A stretch of DNA of 64,000 nt, taken from contig NZ_JAHXRW010000006.1 in the NCBI RefSeq assembly GCF_019429625.1, positions 1 to 64,000 on the forward strand, read 5' to 3'. The position numbers and the translations under genes are program-made. This DNA comes from Celeribacter sp. PS-C1. GTDB taxonomy: Bacteria > Pseudomonadota > Alphaproteobacteria > Rhodobacterales > Rhodobacteraceae. Below the pieces are notes generated by a model. It ran no database searches. It was not told the DNA's origin and was given only the letters and a program-made list of their open reading frames with translations. The first letter of the stretch is position 1; every line of letters begins with the position of its first letter. Positions 17,086 to 26,342 of the stretch are shown here, piece after piece.

Positions 17086-17259
17086 CGGGGTCCTCCAAGT
17101 CGTCCCGAGACTAGCGGCACCGAGCGACCAGCTTCAATCCCACATCCGGCGCATCAGACATGGAAGCTCCCAAAAACCGACCAACCGCTCAAAAAATAAG
17201 CGCACGCGAGACTGTCGGTCTCTCTGGCGCTTTTGTCAGGAAAGAGGTAATTCAACCTC

Positions 17260-18300
17260 ATGACCGAGACTCTCACCATCCGCCGCCCCGACGACTGGCA
17301 CCTGCATCTGCGCGACGGCGCGATGTTGGAAGCTGTCTTGCCCGAAACCACGCGCCATTTCGCCCGCGCCATCGTGATGCCGAACCTCGTGCCGCCGGTG
17401 GTCACGAGCGACGACGCCAGCGCCTACCGCGAACGCATTCTCAAAGCGAACCCGCGCAAGGGTCAGTTCGACCCGCTAATGACGCTTTATCTCACGGAGC
17501 AAACCGACCCCGAGGACGTGGCCTTTGCCCATGCATCCGGTCTGGTCAAAGCCGTAAAGCTGTACCCGGCAGGTGCGACGACCAACTCCGCGTCCGGGGT
17601 CACGCATTTCGACAAAGTGCGGCCGGTGCTGGAAAAAATGGCCGAGATCGGCCTGCCGCTCTGCGTCCATGGCGAGGTGGTGCATGGCGATATCGACATT
17701 TTCGACCGCGAGAAGGTCTTTATCGACACGGTGCTGGACCCGATCCGCAAATCCACCCCAGACCTCAAGGTGGTGATGGAGCATATCACCACGAAAGAGG
17801 GTGCAGAATATGCACGCGAAGGCGGCGCAAACCTTGGCGCGACGATCACCACGCACCATCTGGTGATCAACCGCAACCACATCCTCGTGGGCGGGATCAA
17901 GCCGCATTACTACTGCCTGCCGGTGGCGAAACGCGAAACGCACCGTTTGGCTTTGGTTGAGGCCGCGACCTCGGGCGATCCGAGCTATTTCCTTGGCACC
18001 GACAGCGCGCCGCATCTCGATGGCGACAAGGAAAGCGCCTGCGGGTGTGCCGGCTGTTTCACCGCGACCAACACCATGTCGATCCTCGCCGAAGTGTTCG
18101 AGGCCGAGGGCGCACTTGATAAGCTTGAGGCCTTCACCTCGATGAACGGGCCGAATTTCTACGGTCTGCCGCTCAACGAAGCGACCATCACCCTGCGCAA
18201 AGGCAACCCGGTGCAATATCCCGCGAAAATCGACACGGCCAACGGGCCGGTGACGGTGTTCGACCCGCAAATGCCGCTCCACTGGAGCGTCGAGGCTTAA
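17260..18300 (+). CDS. pyrC: Dihydroorotase PyrC (class II)
   Basis: This 346-aa amidohydrolase closes carbamoyl-aspartate to dihydroorotate in pyrimidine synthesis. The metal-binding HLH is at His14/His16 ([10 protein letters not shown]). The carboxylated Lys100 is in AVKLYPAG. Further ligands lie in [14 protein letters not shown] and the catalytic Asp in GTDSAPH. Spacing matches E. coli PyrC with an offset of two. It is 12 bp upstream of pyrE, so the two consecutive pathway-related genes are co-transcribed. Confidence 0.97.
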   Translation: MTETLTIRRPDDWHLHLRDGAMLEAVLPETTRHFARAIVMPNLVPPVVTSDDASAYRERILKANPRKGQFDPLMTLYLTEQTDPEDVAFAHASGLVKAVKLYPAGATTNSASGVTHFDKVRPVLEKMAEIGLPLCVHGEVVHGDIDIFDREKVFIDTVLDPIRKSTPDLKVVMEHITTKEGAEYAREGGANLGATITTHHLVINRNHILVGGIKPHYYCLPVAKRETHRLALVEAATSGDPSYFLGTDSAPHLDGDKESACGCAGCFTATNTMSILAEVFEAEGALDKLEAFTSMNGPNFYGLPLNEATITLRKGNPVQYPAKIDTANGPVTVFDPQMPLHWSVEA

Positions 18301-18312
18301 GAGAGACTGACC

Positions 18313-18993
18313 ATGATCCCTTCGTCCTTCCCCGATGAGACCGAAATCGCCCGCCTGACGGCCCGTATGCTGTTGGAAATCGGCGCGGTGAATTTCCGCC
18401 CCGAGGACCCGTATATCCTCGCCTCCGGCCTGCCCTCGCCGACCTATATCGACTGCCGCAAGCTGATCTCCTACCCGCGCATCCGCTCGACGCTGATGGA
18501 TTTCATGGCGATCCAGATCATGCGCGAAGCGGGATTTGAGGCCTTTGACAACGTAGCGGGTGGTGAAACGGCTGGCATTCCTTTTGCCGCACTTGTGGCC
18601 GACCGTCTTGGCCTGCCGATGTCCTATGTGCGCAAGAAACCCAAGGGCTACGGTCGCAACGCCCGGATCGAAGGGGCGATGACCGAGGGCGAGCGCGTAC
18701 TTTTGGTCGAGGATCTGACCACTGATGGCGGCTCAAAACTTTCCTTCGTCGATGCGATCCGTGAGACCGGCGCCAGCTGTAGCTGGACAGCGGTGATCTT
18801 CTACTACGGCATCTTCCCGGAGACGGAAAAGACGCTTGGAGATCACGGGGTGAAACTGATCAGCCTTTGCACCTGGTGGGACGTTCTGGCCGAAGCAAAG
18901 CAACAGAAGATTTTCAACGAGACCACATTGGCCGAGGTCGAACATTTCCTCGGCGCGCCGCGCGCATGGCAGGAAAAGCATAAGAAATCCTGA
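18313..18993 (+). CDS. pyrE: Orotate phosphoribosyltransferase PyrE
   Basis: The 226-aa type I PRTase makes OMP from orotate and PRPP. The PRPP-binding motif is [20 protein letters not shown] (about residues 132-151). The Lys-rich catalytic loop is [11 protein letters not shown], and [10 protein letters not shown] is near the N-terminus. It follows pyrC by 12 bp. An intrinsic terminator lies about 45 bp after the stop. Confidence 0.96.
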   Translation: MIPSSFPDETEIARLTARMLLEIGAVNFRPEDPYILASGLPSPTYIDCRKLISYPRIRSTLMDFMAIQIMREAGFEAFDNVAGGETAGIPFAALVADRLGLPMSYVRKKPKGYGRNARIEGAMTEGERVLLVEDLTTDGGSKLSFVDAIRETGASCSWTAVIFYYGIFPETEKTLGDHGVKLISLCTWWDVLAEAKQQKIFNETTLAEVEHFLGAPRAWQEKHKKS

Positions 18994-19038
18994 GTGATGT
19001 CCCGTCTTTTAACCTGACGGATAAATGCACAAAATTTG

Positions 19039-19065
19039 AACGCCGCCTGTCAGGGCGGCGTTTTT
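19039..19065 (+). terminator. Rho-independent terminator of pyrCE
   Basis: AACGCCGCC pairs with GGCGGCGTT over 9 bp with a 6-nt loop (TGTCAG), directly followed by a T-run. It sits 45 bp after the pyrE stop. Confidence 0.9.
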
Positions 19066-19100
19066 CGTTGCATCCCGCAGGCTTAGCCCGACGCGCAGAG

Positions 19101-19109
19101 TTATCCACA
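19101..19109 (+). promoter_or_regulatory. Consensus DnaA box upstream of dnaB
   Basis: TTATCCACA at this position equals the strong R1-type DnaA box. It lies 98 nt before the chosen dnaB start and after the pyrE terminator, in a non-coding region. A single box fits DnaA-dependent control of dnaB rather than an origin. That use is an inference. Confidence 0.55.
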
Positions 19110-19206
19110 AAATATACACTTTGCGATGGCCCGCCCGAGTGGTCTAAGACACTCCAATCCGAGAGCGGGACGCGACTCGCGGGTCATAAAAAGAGGGCAG
19201 AATGAT

Positions 19207-20763
19207 ATGAGTGAAATCGCCAATCTCGAGAGCCATCGCGGTGAGAAAACCTCCGGCACTGATGCGTCATCGAGCACGGCTACGGGTGACACCAAAGGCT
19301 CTATCATCACCTCATACGCCGGCGCCGTTCCGCACAATATCGAAGCAGAACAACAGCTTCTGGGCGCGCTCCTGACCAACAACGATGTCTTCGACAAGAT
19401 CGTGTCGATCATCGCGCCCGAGCATTTCTATGACCCGGTCCACAAGGATATTTTCGAGAAAGCCTCCGAGCGGATTTCGAAAAACATGCTGGCCTCGCCG
19501 GTGACGCTCAAGGCCTATATGGAGGACCATGTCGGCCTCCAAGAACTCGGCGGTCCGGCCTATCTTGCGCGTTTGGCGGCCTCGGCGATCTCGACCTACG
19601 CGGTGCGTGACTATGCGCAGCTGATCTACGACCTGTTCCTGCGCCGTCAGTTGATCGAGCTGGGCAATGAAATCGCTGGCGCGGCCTCCTCAGGGTCTGA
19701 CACCCGCGACCCGAGCGAACAGATCGTTGCCGCCGAACAGCGCCTCTATGGCCTCGCCGAACAGGGCAAGGGCGAAACCGGGTTTACCTCGTTTCTCTCC
19801 GCCGTCACCCAGGCCGTTTTGAACGCCAACGCCGCCTACGAACGTGGCGGCGGCATGGCGGGGGTCGAGACGAAACTCATTGATCTCGATAAGAAAATGG
19901 GTGGCCTGCACCCCTCTGACTTGATCATTCTCGCGGGGCGTCCCTCGATGGGGAAAACCTCGCTGGCGACCAACATCGCCTTCAACATCGCGAAATCCTA
20001 CAAAAAGGGCCAGCTGCCCGACGGTCGCCAAGGTGCGGTCGAGGGCGGCGTCGTGGGCTTTTACTCGCTGGAGATGAGCGCCGAACAATTGGCCGCGCGT
20101 ATTCTGGCCGAGGCTTCCGAGATTTCCTCGCACAAGATCCGCCAAGGTGACATGACCGAGGAGGAATTCCGCCGCTTCGTCGATGCCGCAAAGACCTTGG
20201 AAAGCTGTCCGCTTTATATCGACGACACCCCCTCGATCCCGATCTCGCAGCTTGCGGCACGCGCCCGGCGGTTGCAGCGGACCCATGGGCTTGATCTGTT
20301 GATCGTCGACTATCTCCAGCTTGTGCGCGGCACCTCGCGGACCGAAGGCAACCGGGTGCAGGAGATCGGCGAGATTTCCATGGGCCTCAAGGCCATCGCC
20401 AAAGAGCTGAACATCCCGGTGATCGCGCTGTCGCAGCTCTCGCGGACGGTGGAATCCCGCGATGACAAACGCCCGCAGCTGTCGGATTTGCGTGAATCCG
20501 GCTCCATCGAACAGGACGCCGACGTGGTGATGTTCGTCTACCGTGGCGAATATTATAAAGAGCGCGAGAAGCCCGATGACGACAACCTCGAGGCGATGGA
20601 GAAGTGGATGGCCGATATGGAACGCCTGCACGCCAAGGCCGAGGTCATCCTCGGCAAGCAGCGTCACGGTCCGATTGGCACGGTCGAGTTGAGCTTCGAA
20701 GCGGAGTTCACCCGCTTTGGCAACCTCGCCGCCGACCGCTACAACAACTACGATTACGAATAA
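19207..20763 (+). CDS. dnaB: Replicative DNA helicase DnaB
   Basis: The 518-aa hexameric helicase is counted from ATG 19207 ([14 protein letters not shown]). An in-frame ATG at 19126 gives a basic leader unlike DnaB. The N-terminal DnaG-interacting domain begins at [16 protein letters not shown], and the RecA-like domain has Walker [10 protein letters not shown], the H2 segment [17 protein letters not shown], Walker [11 protein letters not shown] and the region around [20 protein letters not shown]. It is probably monocistronic, although alr follows at 74 bp. Confidence 0.97.
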   Translation: MSEIANLESHRGEKTSGTDASSSTATGDTKGSIITSYAGAVPHNIEAEQQLLGALLTNNDVFDKIVSIIAPEHFYDPVHKDIFEKASERISKNMLASPVTLKAYMEDHVGLQELGGPAYLARLAASAISTYAVRDYAQLIYDLFLRRQLIELGNEIAGAASSGSDTRDPSEQIVAAEQRLYGLAEQGKGETGFTSFLSAVTQAVLNANAAYERGGGMAGVETKLIDLDKKMGGLHPSDLIILAGRPSMGKTSLATNIAFNIAKSYKKGQLPDGRQGAVEGGVVGFYSLEMSAEQLAARILAEASEISSHKIRQGDMTEEEFRRFVDAAKTLESCPLYIDDTPSIPISQLAARARRLQRTHGLDLLIVDYLQLVRGTSRTEGNRVQEIGEISMGLKAIAKELNIPVIALSQLSRTVESRDDKRPQLSDLRESGSIEQDADVVMFVYRGEYYKEREKPDDDNLEAMEKWMADMERLHAKAEVILGKQRHGPIGTVELSFEAEFTRFGNLAADRYNNYDYE

Positions 20764-20837
20764 ATTCAACGTGTAAAAGGTTAGGCCCGCGTCCTTTCGC
20801 CTTGCGACTCTCGGCGCGCGCCGTCAAATACATCGAC

Positions 20838-21878
20838 ATGGGTACTTCAGTTCTACAAATCGATCTCGGGGCACTGGCCGACAATTGGCGCGCCCTCGAC
20901 AAGCTCTCCTCGGAGGCTGTGGAAACCGCCGCCGTGGTAAAAGCCGACGCCTATGGGCTGGGTGTCGCGAAAGCCGCGCGCGCCTTGATGAAAGCGGGTG
21001 TCAAAAAGTTCTTCGTCGCCGCCGCTGAAGAAGGCGTGACTTTGCGCCAAGCCGTAGGTCCAACGCCGTGGATCGGGGTGTTCTCCGGTCACATGGCGGG
21101 CGACACGGATATGATCGGCGACATGAATCTGGTGCCGATGCTCAACTCGCTCGACCAAATCACCCGACATTTCGAAGCCCTGCCCGGCGCGCCTTTCGGC
21201 ATTCAGCTCGACACAGGCATGAACCGGCTTGGCCTTGAAGCCGCCGAATGGGATGCGGTCAAGGCTTTGGTGCTCAAGGCAAACCCCGATCTGATCATGA
21301 GCCATCTGGCCTGCTCCGACGAGCCGGATCATCCGATGAATGCGCAGCAATTGGCGGCGTTTCGCGCGATGACCGATGGGGTCAGGGTGCCCCGCGCTCT
21401 GTCCGCGACAGGCGGATTGTTGTTGGGGCCAGACTACCATTTCGACCTCGTGCGTCCCGGCATCGGGCTTTATGGCGGCTTCCCGTATGAGGACGGCAAA
21501 CCGGTCGTGAAACTCGAATGCCCGGTGATCCAGACCCGCGATGTCATGCCCGGCGAAACGGTCGGCTACTCGAACAGCTGGACCGCAGACGTGCCATCGC
21601 GCATCGCCACCGTCTCGGCGGGCTATGCCGACGGGATCACACGGCTGATTTCCAACAAGGCGGTTCTGTTCGACGGATCGATCCCCTGCCCGCTCGTGGG
21701 CCGTGTGTCGATGGACCTGATCACCGTGGATATCACCCACCTCGATCATGTGCCTCACGCGCTTGATCTGTTGTGCGCGCATCAGACACCTGATGATCTG
21801 GCCACCATCGGACAGACCATCGGCTATGAAATCCTGACGTCTCTTGGCGCGCGGTATCACCGCCGGTATATCGGATGA
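20838..21878 (+). CDS. alr: Alanine racemase
   Basis: This 346-aa PLP enzyme makes D-alanine for peptidoglycan. The N-terminal barrel has the PLP Lys in [11 protein letters not shown]; the C-terminal beta domain has [17 protein letters not shown] and [15 protein letters not shown] 20838 ([20 protein letters not shown]) is chosen by comparison with the family; the longer frame overlaps dnaB. The ribosome site is weak. The stop overlaps the ATG of mlaE (ATGA), so alr heads an operon with the lipid transport genes. Confidence 0.95.
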   Translation: MGTSVLQIDLGALADNWRALDKLSSEAVETAAVVKADAYGLGVAKAARALMKAGVKKFFVAAAEEGVTLRQAVGPTPWIGVFSGHMAGDTDMIGDMNLVPMLNSLDQITRHFEALPGAPFGIQLDTGMNRLGLEAAEWDAVKALVLKANPDLIMSHLACSDEPDHPMNAQQLAAFRAMTDGVRVPRALSATGGLLLGPDYHFDLVRPGIGLYGGFPYEDGKPVVKLECPVIQTRDVMPGETVGYSNSWTADVPSRIATVSAGYADGITRLISNKAVLFDGSIPCPLVGRVSMDLITVDITHLDHVPHALDLLCAHQTPDDLATIGQTIGYEILTSLGARYHRRYIG

Positions 21879-22663
21879 CCGCGCTTGTGACCCGCCCTCT
21901 GGCCGCGCTTGGGGCGACGGTGCTGGCCGCCTTGGCCAGCGTCGGGCGGGTGGCGCTTTTTGCGCTTTCGGCCTTTCGCCACATTCTGACGCCGCCATTT
22001 TATGGCCGCGAATTCCTGCACGCTTTGATGACTGTGGGCTATCTGTCGCTGCCCGTGGTCGGCCTGACCGCGATTTTCACCGGCGGCGCTTTGGCATTGC
22101 AGATTTATGCAGGTGGCTCGCGCTTCTCAGCCGAACAGGTCGTGCCACAGATCGTCGCTTTGGGTGTTGTCCGCGAACTGGGGCCCGTGATGGTCGGTCT
22201 GATGATGGCCGCGCGGGTAACCTCGTCGATTGCCGCCGAGATCGCGACGATGAAGGTCACGGAACAGATCGACGCTTTGGTCACGCTCTCGACCGATCCG
22301 ATGAAATATCTCACCGCGCCGCGCGTGTTTGCCGGTCTCGTCACCGTGCCGCTTTTGGTTGCGGTGGGCGACACGATTGGCGTGTTCGGCGGCTGGTTCG
22401 TGTCGACGCAATCTCTGGGCTTCAATGCAGCGACCTACCTTAAGAACACGGTCGATTTCCTTGAGGCCTCCGACATCATTTCCTCTCTGGTTAAGGGTGC
22501 TGCCTTTGGCGTGATCGCAACGCTGATGGGGTGCTATTTCGGGATGAATTCCGGTCGCGGCGCACAAGGTGTGGGCCGGGCGACGAAATCCTCCGTGGTC
22601 GCAGCCGCCGTTCTGATCCTCGCGGCCAACTTCCTTTTGACGCAGGCGTTTTTCACCACATGA
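21875..22663 (+). CDS. mlaE: MlaE-type ABC transporter permease (phospholipid/organic solvent transport)
   Basis: The 262-aa integral membrane protein has five to six hydrophobic segments and the MlaE family core: [47 protein letters not shown] and [11 protein letters not shown]. It should form the inner-membrane channel for retrograde or anterograde phospholipid traffic. It overlaps alr upstream and mlaF downstream by ATGA junctions. A substrate-binding MlaD (MCE) gene is not seen in this operon. Confidence 0.92.
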   Translation: MTALVTRPLAALGATVLAALASVGRVALFALSAFRHILTPPFYGREFLHALMTVGYLSLPVVGLTAIFTGGALALQIYAGGSRFSAEQVVPQIVALGVVRELGPVMVGLMMAARVTSSIAAEIATMKVTEQIDALVTLSTDPMKYLTAPRVFAGLVTVPLLVAVGDTIGVFGGWFVSTQSLGFNAATYLKNTVDFLEASDIISSLVKGAAFGVIATLMGCYFGMNSGRGAQGVGRATKSSVVAAAVLILAANFLLTQAFFTT

Positions 22664-23409
22664 TCAGCCTAGAAAATGTCCATAAAGCCTTTGGCTCCAA
22701 AGAGATTTTGCGCGGCGTCGACCTCCATGTCGCCCGCGGCGAAAGCTGTGTGATCATCGGTGGCTCGGGCACCGGGAAATCGGTGATGCTGAAATGCATT
22801 CTTGGGCTGATCAAGCCGGACCAAGGCACGATCAAGGTTGGTGGCGAGGATATCACCGCCACCGGCGACCGCGATGCGTTCCTCGCGCGATTTGGTATGT
22901 TGTTTCAAGGGGCTGCGCTGTTTGACAGTCTTCCGGTCTGGCAAAACGTCGCCTTTCGCCTACTGCGCGGCTCGTTGAAACGACCCAAAGCCGAAGCCCG
23001 CGAGATCGCCATCGAAAAGCTGCGCCGCGTGGGTCTTGGCCCCGACGTCGCTGATCTTTTCCCCGCCGAACTGTCGGGCGGGATGCAGAAACGCGTCGGC
23101 CTCGCGCGTGCCATCGCCGCCGATCCTGAGATCATTTTCTTTGACGAACCGACGACGGGCCTCGACCCGATCATGGCGGGGGTGATCAACGAATTGATCC
23201 GCGAGATCGTGGTGGAAATGGGCGCGACCGCCGTGACGATCACCCATGACATGACCTCCGTGCGCGCGATTGCCGATAAGGTCGCGATGTTGCACCGGGG
23301 CAAAATCCGCTGGTTCGGGCCTGTGGCCGAGATGGACAGCGCGGATGATCCCTATCTCAAACAGTTCATCACCGGCTCCGCAGAGGGGCCGATTGAAACG
23401 CTGCGATGA
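22660..23409 (+). CDS. mlaF: MlaF-type ABC transporter ATP-binding protein
   Basis: The 249-aa ATPase starts at ATG 22660, overlapping the mlaE stop. Walker A is GGSGTGKS, the signature LSGGMQKRVGLARAI, and Walker B IIFFDEPTTGLDP, followed by the H-loop TITHDM. The variant signature with GGMQKR is typical of MlaF rather than of importers. It pairs with MlaE encoded just upstream. Confidence 0.94.
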   Translation: MISLENVHKAFGSKEILRGVDLHVARGESCVIIGGSGTGKSVMLKCILGLIKPDQGTIKVGGEDITATGDRDAFLARFGMLFQGAALFDSLPVWQNVAFRLLRGSLKRPKAEAREIAIEKLRRVGLGPDVADLFPAELSGGMQKRVGLARAIAADPEIIFFDEPTTGLDPIMAGVINELIREIVVEMGATAVTITHDMTSVRAIADKVAMLHRGKIRWFGPVAEMDSADDPYLKQFITGSAEGPIETLR

Positions 23410-23840
23410 GCAAGCTGCGCCTTCTCAACCTGTCGCTTTTGATCCTCTTCCCTATCGCTTGGGCCGCGCCGTTGATGAAGGCCGGACTTTTGCCGCTGTT
23501 TTCCCTGTCGGAAATCTCGGTTCTCTCGGGAATTGCCGCATTGTGGGAAAAGGACAAGTTTTTAGCGCTTATCGTGGTATTTTTTGCAATTTTGGCACCG
23601 ATCGGGAAAGTCTTAGCGATGGAAGGCCTGTTGTCCGGTCGCCTTTCAGAGCGCGTGAAGCCCTGGCTTTATCACCTTGGGCGGTTGGCGATGGCCGATG
23701 TGTTCCTGATCGCAATCTATATCACGGTCGCGAAAGGCATCGGGGTTGGACGGCTTGAAGTGGGCTGGGGGCTTTATCTGTTTACGCTTTGCGTGCTTGT
23801 GAGCCTCGGCTTGAGTATTTTGGCCAAGAAGAAGATCTGA
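23406..23840 (+). CDS. PqiA-domain membrane protein
   Basis: The 144-aa protein has four predicted membrane segments and belongs to the paraquat-inducible protein A family, though it is about a third of full PqiA length and lacks its zinc ribbon. Conserved block: LPLFSLSEISVLSGI, ending with KGIGVGRLEVGWGLYLF. It overlaps mlaF by four bases (ATGA). Association of PqiA domains with MCE transport systems supports a role in the same lipid transport module, but the detailed role is unknown. Confidence 0.85.
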   Translation: MSKLRLLNLSLLILFPIAWAAPLMKAGLLPLFSLSEISVLSGIAALWEKDKFLALIVVFFAILAPIGKVLAMEGLLSGRLSERVKPWLYHLGRLAMADVFLIAIYITVAKGIGVGRLEVGWGLYLFTLCVLVSLGLSILAKKKI

Positions 23841-23902
23841 GTGCTTGCGGAGACCCCGCGCGGCAGATTAGAACGAAGCAAGAACAATTCAGGAGCAGCA
23901 GA

Positions 23903-25273
23903 ATGGCCAAGGCGCAGAAGAATTTCGTGTGCTCCAATTGCGGAGCGGTGACGACCAAATGGTCGGGGCGCTGTGATGGCTGTGGAGAGTGGAACACGAT
24001 TGTCGAGGAACAGCCGCTTTCTGCTGCGGGGCCTGCGAAAAAGACGCTGGGCGGGATGCGGGGCAAGGAAATTCCGCTCTCGAAGCTTTCGACCAAGGAA
24101 AGCCCGCCGCCGCGCACCTCGTCTGGACTTGAGGAATTCGACCGGGTGTTGGGCGGCGGCTTGGTCCCTGCTTCTGCCATTTTGGTGGGCGGCGACCCGG
24201 GGATCGGCAAATCGACGCTTTTGTTGCAGGCCGCGGCACGGTTCGCGGGCGCAGGTCTGAAAGTCATCTATATTTCCGGCGAGGAAGCCAGCGCGCAGGT
24301 GCGGATGCGGGCGCAACGTCTGGGGCTGGCCGAGGCCAATGTGCAATTGGGCGCGGAGACCAACCTGCGCGATATTTTGACGACGCTGGAAAAGGAAGAA
24401 CCGGATCTGGTGATCATAGACTCGATCCAGACCATGTGGGCCGACAATGTCGAAAGCGCACCGGGATCGGTATCGCAGGTGCGCGCGGCGGCGCATGAAT
24501 TGACAACATTCGCTAAAACGCGCGGCGTCTCCGTGGTGCTTGTGGGCCATGTGACCAAGGAAGGCCAGCTTGCCGGGCCACGCGTGGTCGAGCATATGGT
24601 CGACACGGTTCTCTATTTCGAAGGCGAGCGCGGGCATCAGTTCCGGCTCTTGCGCGCCGTAAAGAACCGGTTCGGCCCGGCGCATGAGATCGGTGTGTTC
24701 GAGATGACCGGCGATGGATTGTCGGAGGTGACGAACCCCTCGGCGCTGTTTCTGTCGGAACGCGATCAACCTGCGCCCGGCTCGGTGGTCTTTGCAGGCA
24801 TCGAAGGCACGAGACCCGTATTGGTGGAATTTCAGGCACTTGTCGCCCCCTCGCCCCATGCGCAGGCGCGGCGCACGGTCGTGGGCTGGGACGGCTCACG
24901 CCTGGCGATGATCCTTGCCGTGCTGGAAGCGCGCTGTGGCATCCCCTTCGCGGGGCTCGATGTGTATCTCAACGTGGCGGGCGGCATGAAAGTCTCCGAA
25001 CCCGCCGCCGATCTGGCCGTGGCCGCAGCCCTTTTGTCGGCGCGCGAGGATGCGGCTTTGCCGAAGGACTGCGTGGTTTTCGGCGAGCTGTCCCTTTCCG
25101 GCAGTCTGCGCCCGGTGGGCCAGACGGAGAACCGTTTGAAAGAGGCTAAGAAACTCGGCTTTGCCTCCGCCATCGCGCCTGCGCAATCGAAAGCGGGCGA
25201 GAAAAGCGGCATGGAAATGCGGTTGATGAGCGATCTCGTAGGCTTTGTAGGCGAAGTCTTTGGCGCCGGGTAA
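23903..25273 (+). CDS. radA: DNA repair protein RadA (Sms)
   Basis: The 456-aa RecA-like branch-migration ATPase is counted from ATG 23903 with AGGAG upstream. The N-terminal zinc finger is CSNCGAVTTKWSGRCDGCGEW. Walker A is GGDPGIGKST, the RadA-specific KNRFG motif is in VKNRFGPAHE, and the C-terminal Lon-like domain (about residues 300-450) has LDVYLNVAGGMKVSEPAADL. Length is normal (about 455 aa). It acts on recombination intermediates in the cytoplasm. Confidence 0.96.
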   Translation: MAKAQKNFVCSNCGAVTTKWSGRCDGCGEWNTIVEEQPLSAAGPAKKTLGGMRGKEIPLSKLSTKESPPPRTSSGLEEFDRVLGGGLVPASAILVGGDPGIGKSTLLLQAAARFAGAGLKVIYISGEEASAQVRMRAQRLGLAEANVQLGAETNLRDILTTLEKEEPDLVIIDSIQTMWADNVESAPGSVSQVRAAAHELTTFAKTRGVSVVLVGHVTKEGQLAGPRVVEHMVDTVLYFEGERGHQFRLLRAVKNRFGPAHEIGVFEMTGDGLSEVTNPSALFLSERDQPAPGSVVFAGIEGTRPVLVEFQALVAPSPHAQARRTVVGWDGSRLAMILAVLEARCGIPFAGLDVYLNVAGGMKVSEPAADLAVAAALLSAREDAALPKDCVVFGELSLSGSLRPVGQTENRLKEAKKLGFASAIAPAQSKAGEKSGMEMRLMSDLVGFVGEVFGAG

Positions 25274-25433
25274 GCCGGGAAATCGGGTAAAAACGGTGCA
25301 GAACACCAAGACCTAAACGCCTCACTCTCCACCTTTTTACCCGCAAGCGCGGGAAAAGAGGTTGAAACAGATTGCAAAACTTGGTTCTTCATCCGCGACC
25401 CCCTGCGGGAAATGAGAATGAAGGACATGTGCC

Positions 25434-25988
25434 ATGGAAGGCTTTACTATCATCGACGGCATCGTGGCGCTGGTCATCATCGTGTCGGCCATTCTTGCCT
25501 ATAGCCGCGGTTTTGTCCGCGAAGGCATGGCAATCGCCGGCTGGATCGTGGCGGCCATTCTGGGCTATATGTTTGCGCCCAAAGCCGTGCCGCTTGTGAA
25601 AGAAGTTCCCTACCTGGGCGACTACATCACCGGCTCCTGCGAATTGTCCGTGATCACTGGCTTCTTTGCGGTCTTCGCGCTGGCGCTCATCGTGGTGTCG
25701 GTCTTCACACCGCTGTTTTCCTCCGCCGTTCAACGCTCCGCTCTGGGCGGGATCGATCAGGGGCTTGGGTTCCTGTTCGGTGTGCTGCGCGGCATCGTTT
25801 TGGTCGCCATCGCTCTGGTCGTGGTGGACCGCGTCTCCACCGGCGATCCGATCGAAGTGTTGGAAAACTCCCGCACGGCCAAGGTCTTTGCCCGCTCGCA
25901 GGATAAGATCGACGAGAGCCTGCCGGACGATGCGCCGGATTGGATCACGCAGCGCTATGAGGCGCTGGTTTCCACCTGCACGATGTAA
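25434..25988 (+). CDS. CvpA family membrane protein
   Basis: This 184-aa protein has four hydrophobic segments and the CvpA/colicin V production pattern: IIDGIVALVIIVSAILAYSRG at the N-terminus, GWIVAAILGYMFAP, and GLGFLFGVLRG near residue 105. It lies upstream of purF, as in many proteobacteria including E. coli cvpA-purF, but here a terminator and ~350 bp separate the two. The name cvpA would fit. Confidence 0.9.
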   Translation: MEGFTIIDGIVALVIIVSAILAYSRGFVREGMAIAGWIVAAILGYMFAPKAVPLVKEVPYLGDYITGSCELSVITGFFAVFALALIVVSVFTPLFSSAVQRSALGGIDQGLGFLFGVLRGIVLVAIALVVVDRVSTGDPIEVLENSRTAKVFARSQDKIDESLPDDAPDWITQRYEALVSTCTM

Positions 25989-26008
25989 GCGCAGCGAAAC
26001 ACTCTTAC

Positions 26009-26036
26009 AAAGGCGGCCTTTCGGGTCGCCTTTTTC
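26009..26036 (+). terminator. Rho-independent terminator after cvpA
   Basis: AAAGGCG pairs with CGCCTTT around an 11-nt loop and runs into TTTTT. It is 21 bp after the cvpA stop, and separates cvpA from purF. Confidence 0.88.
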
Positions 26037-26167
26037 TTTGCACCCTGTCGATCAACACGCCCCTGCAATTTTTAAGAAACGCTTTATGTGATCCTTTCGT
26101 GACACTGGCTTTGATAGGCCTTAAAGGAGGGGCAAGACACTCGTGACAGGATTCGGAGCCCGGCTGG

Positions 26168-26341
26168 ATGCGCCTTTCGCCCCAGACCTATACCTTTGAG
26201 CTTGGCGTATTGGATTGCGTCGGAACAGGTGCACCCTCTCAACTGAGACCTTCTCAACTCACTAATGACCGGGGCCCTGCCCCATTGGCCTCTCTGACCA
26301 TGACGGCAGAGATCGCAGCGACGACGAATTGGAGCGACTGA
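26168..26341 (+). CDS. Possible small ORF (57 aa) immediately upstream of purF
   Basis: An open frame runs from ATG 26168 to TGA 26341, ending one base before the purF start. It encodes MRLSPQTYTFELGVLDC... and ends TAEIAATTNWSD. The nearest Shine-Dalgarno-like sequence is about 35 nt away, and the composition is not clearly protein-like. It could be a leader peptide that couples to purF, or a chance frame. Low confidence. Confidence 0.2.
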   Translation: MRLSPQTYTFELGVLDCVGTGAPSQLRPSQLTNDRGPAPLASLTMTAEIAATTNWSD

Positions 26342-26342
26342 T

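Larger units (their letters stand above)
25989..26342. other. 354-bp region between cvpA and purF
   Basis: The region holds the cvpA terminator (26009-26036), an AGGAGGGG stretch near 26126-26133, and a 57-aa open frame listed separately. No known riboswitch fold was recognised. The purF promoter and any leader must lie here. Confidence 0.5.

Noticed and set aside
19128-19184. tRNA-like stretch (GAGTGGTCTAAGAC) before dnaB
   Set aside because: D-arm-like sequence only; acceptor and T arm do not pair and there is no anticodon stem, so not a tRNA.
19126-19206. Upstream in-frame dnaB start
   Set aside because: Adds a basic leader absent from DnaB; the ATG at 19207 matches the family start better.
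25340-25362. CCCGC/GCGGG hairpin after radA
   Set aside because: Short 5-bp stem with no T-run after it; not counted as a terminator.
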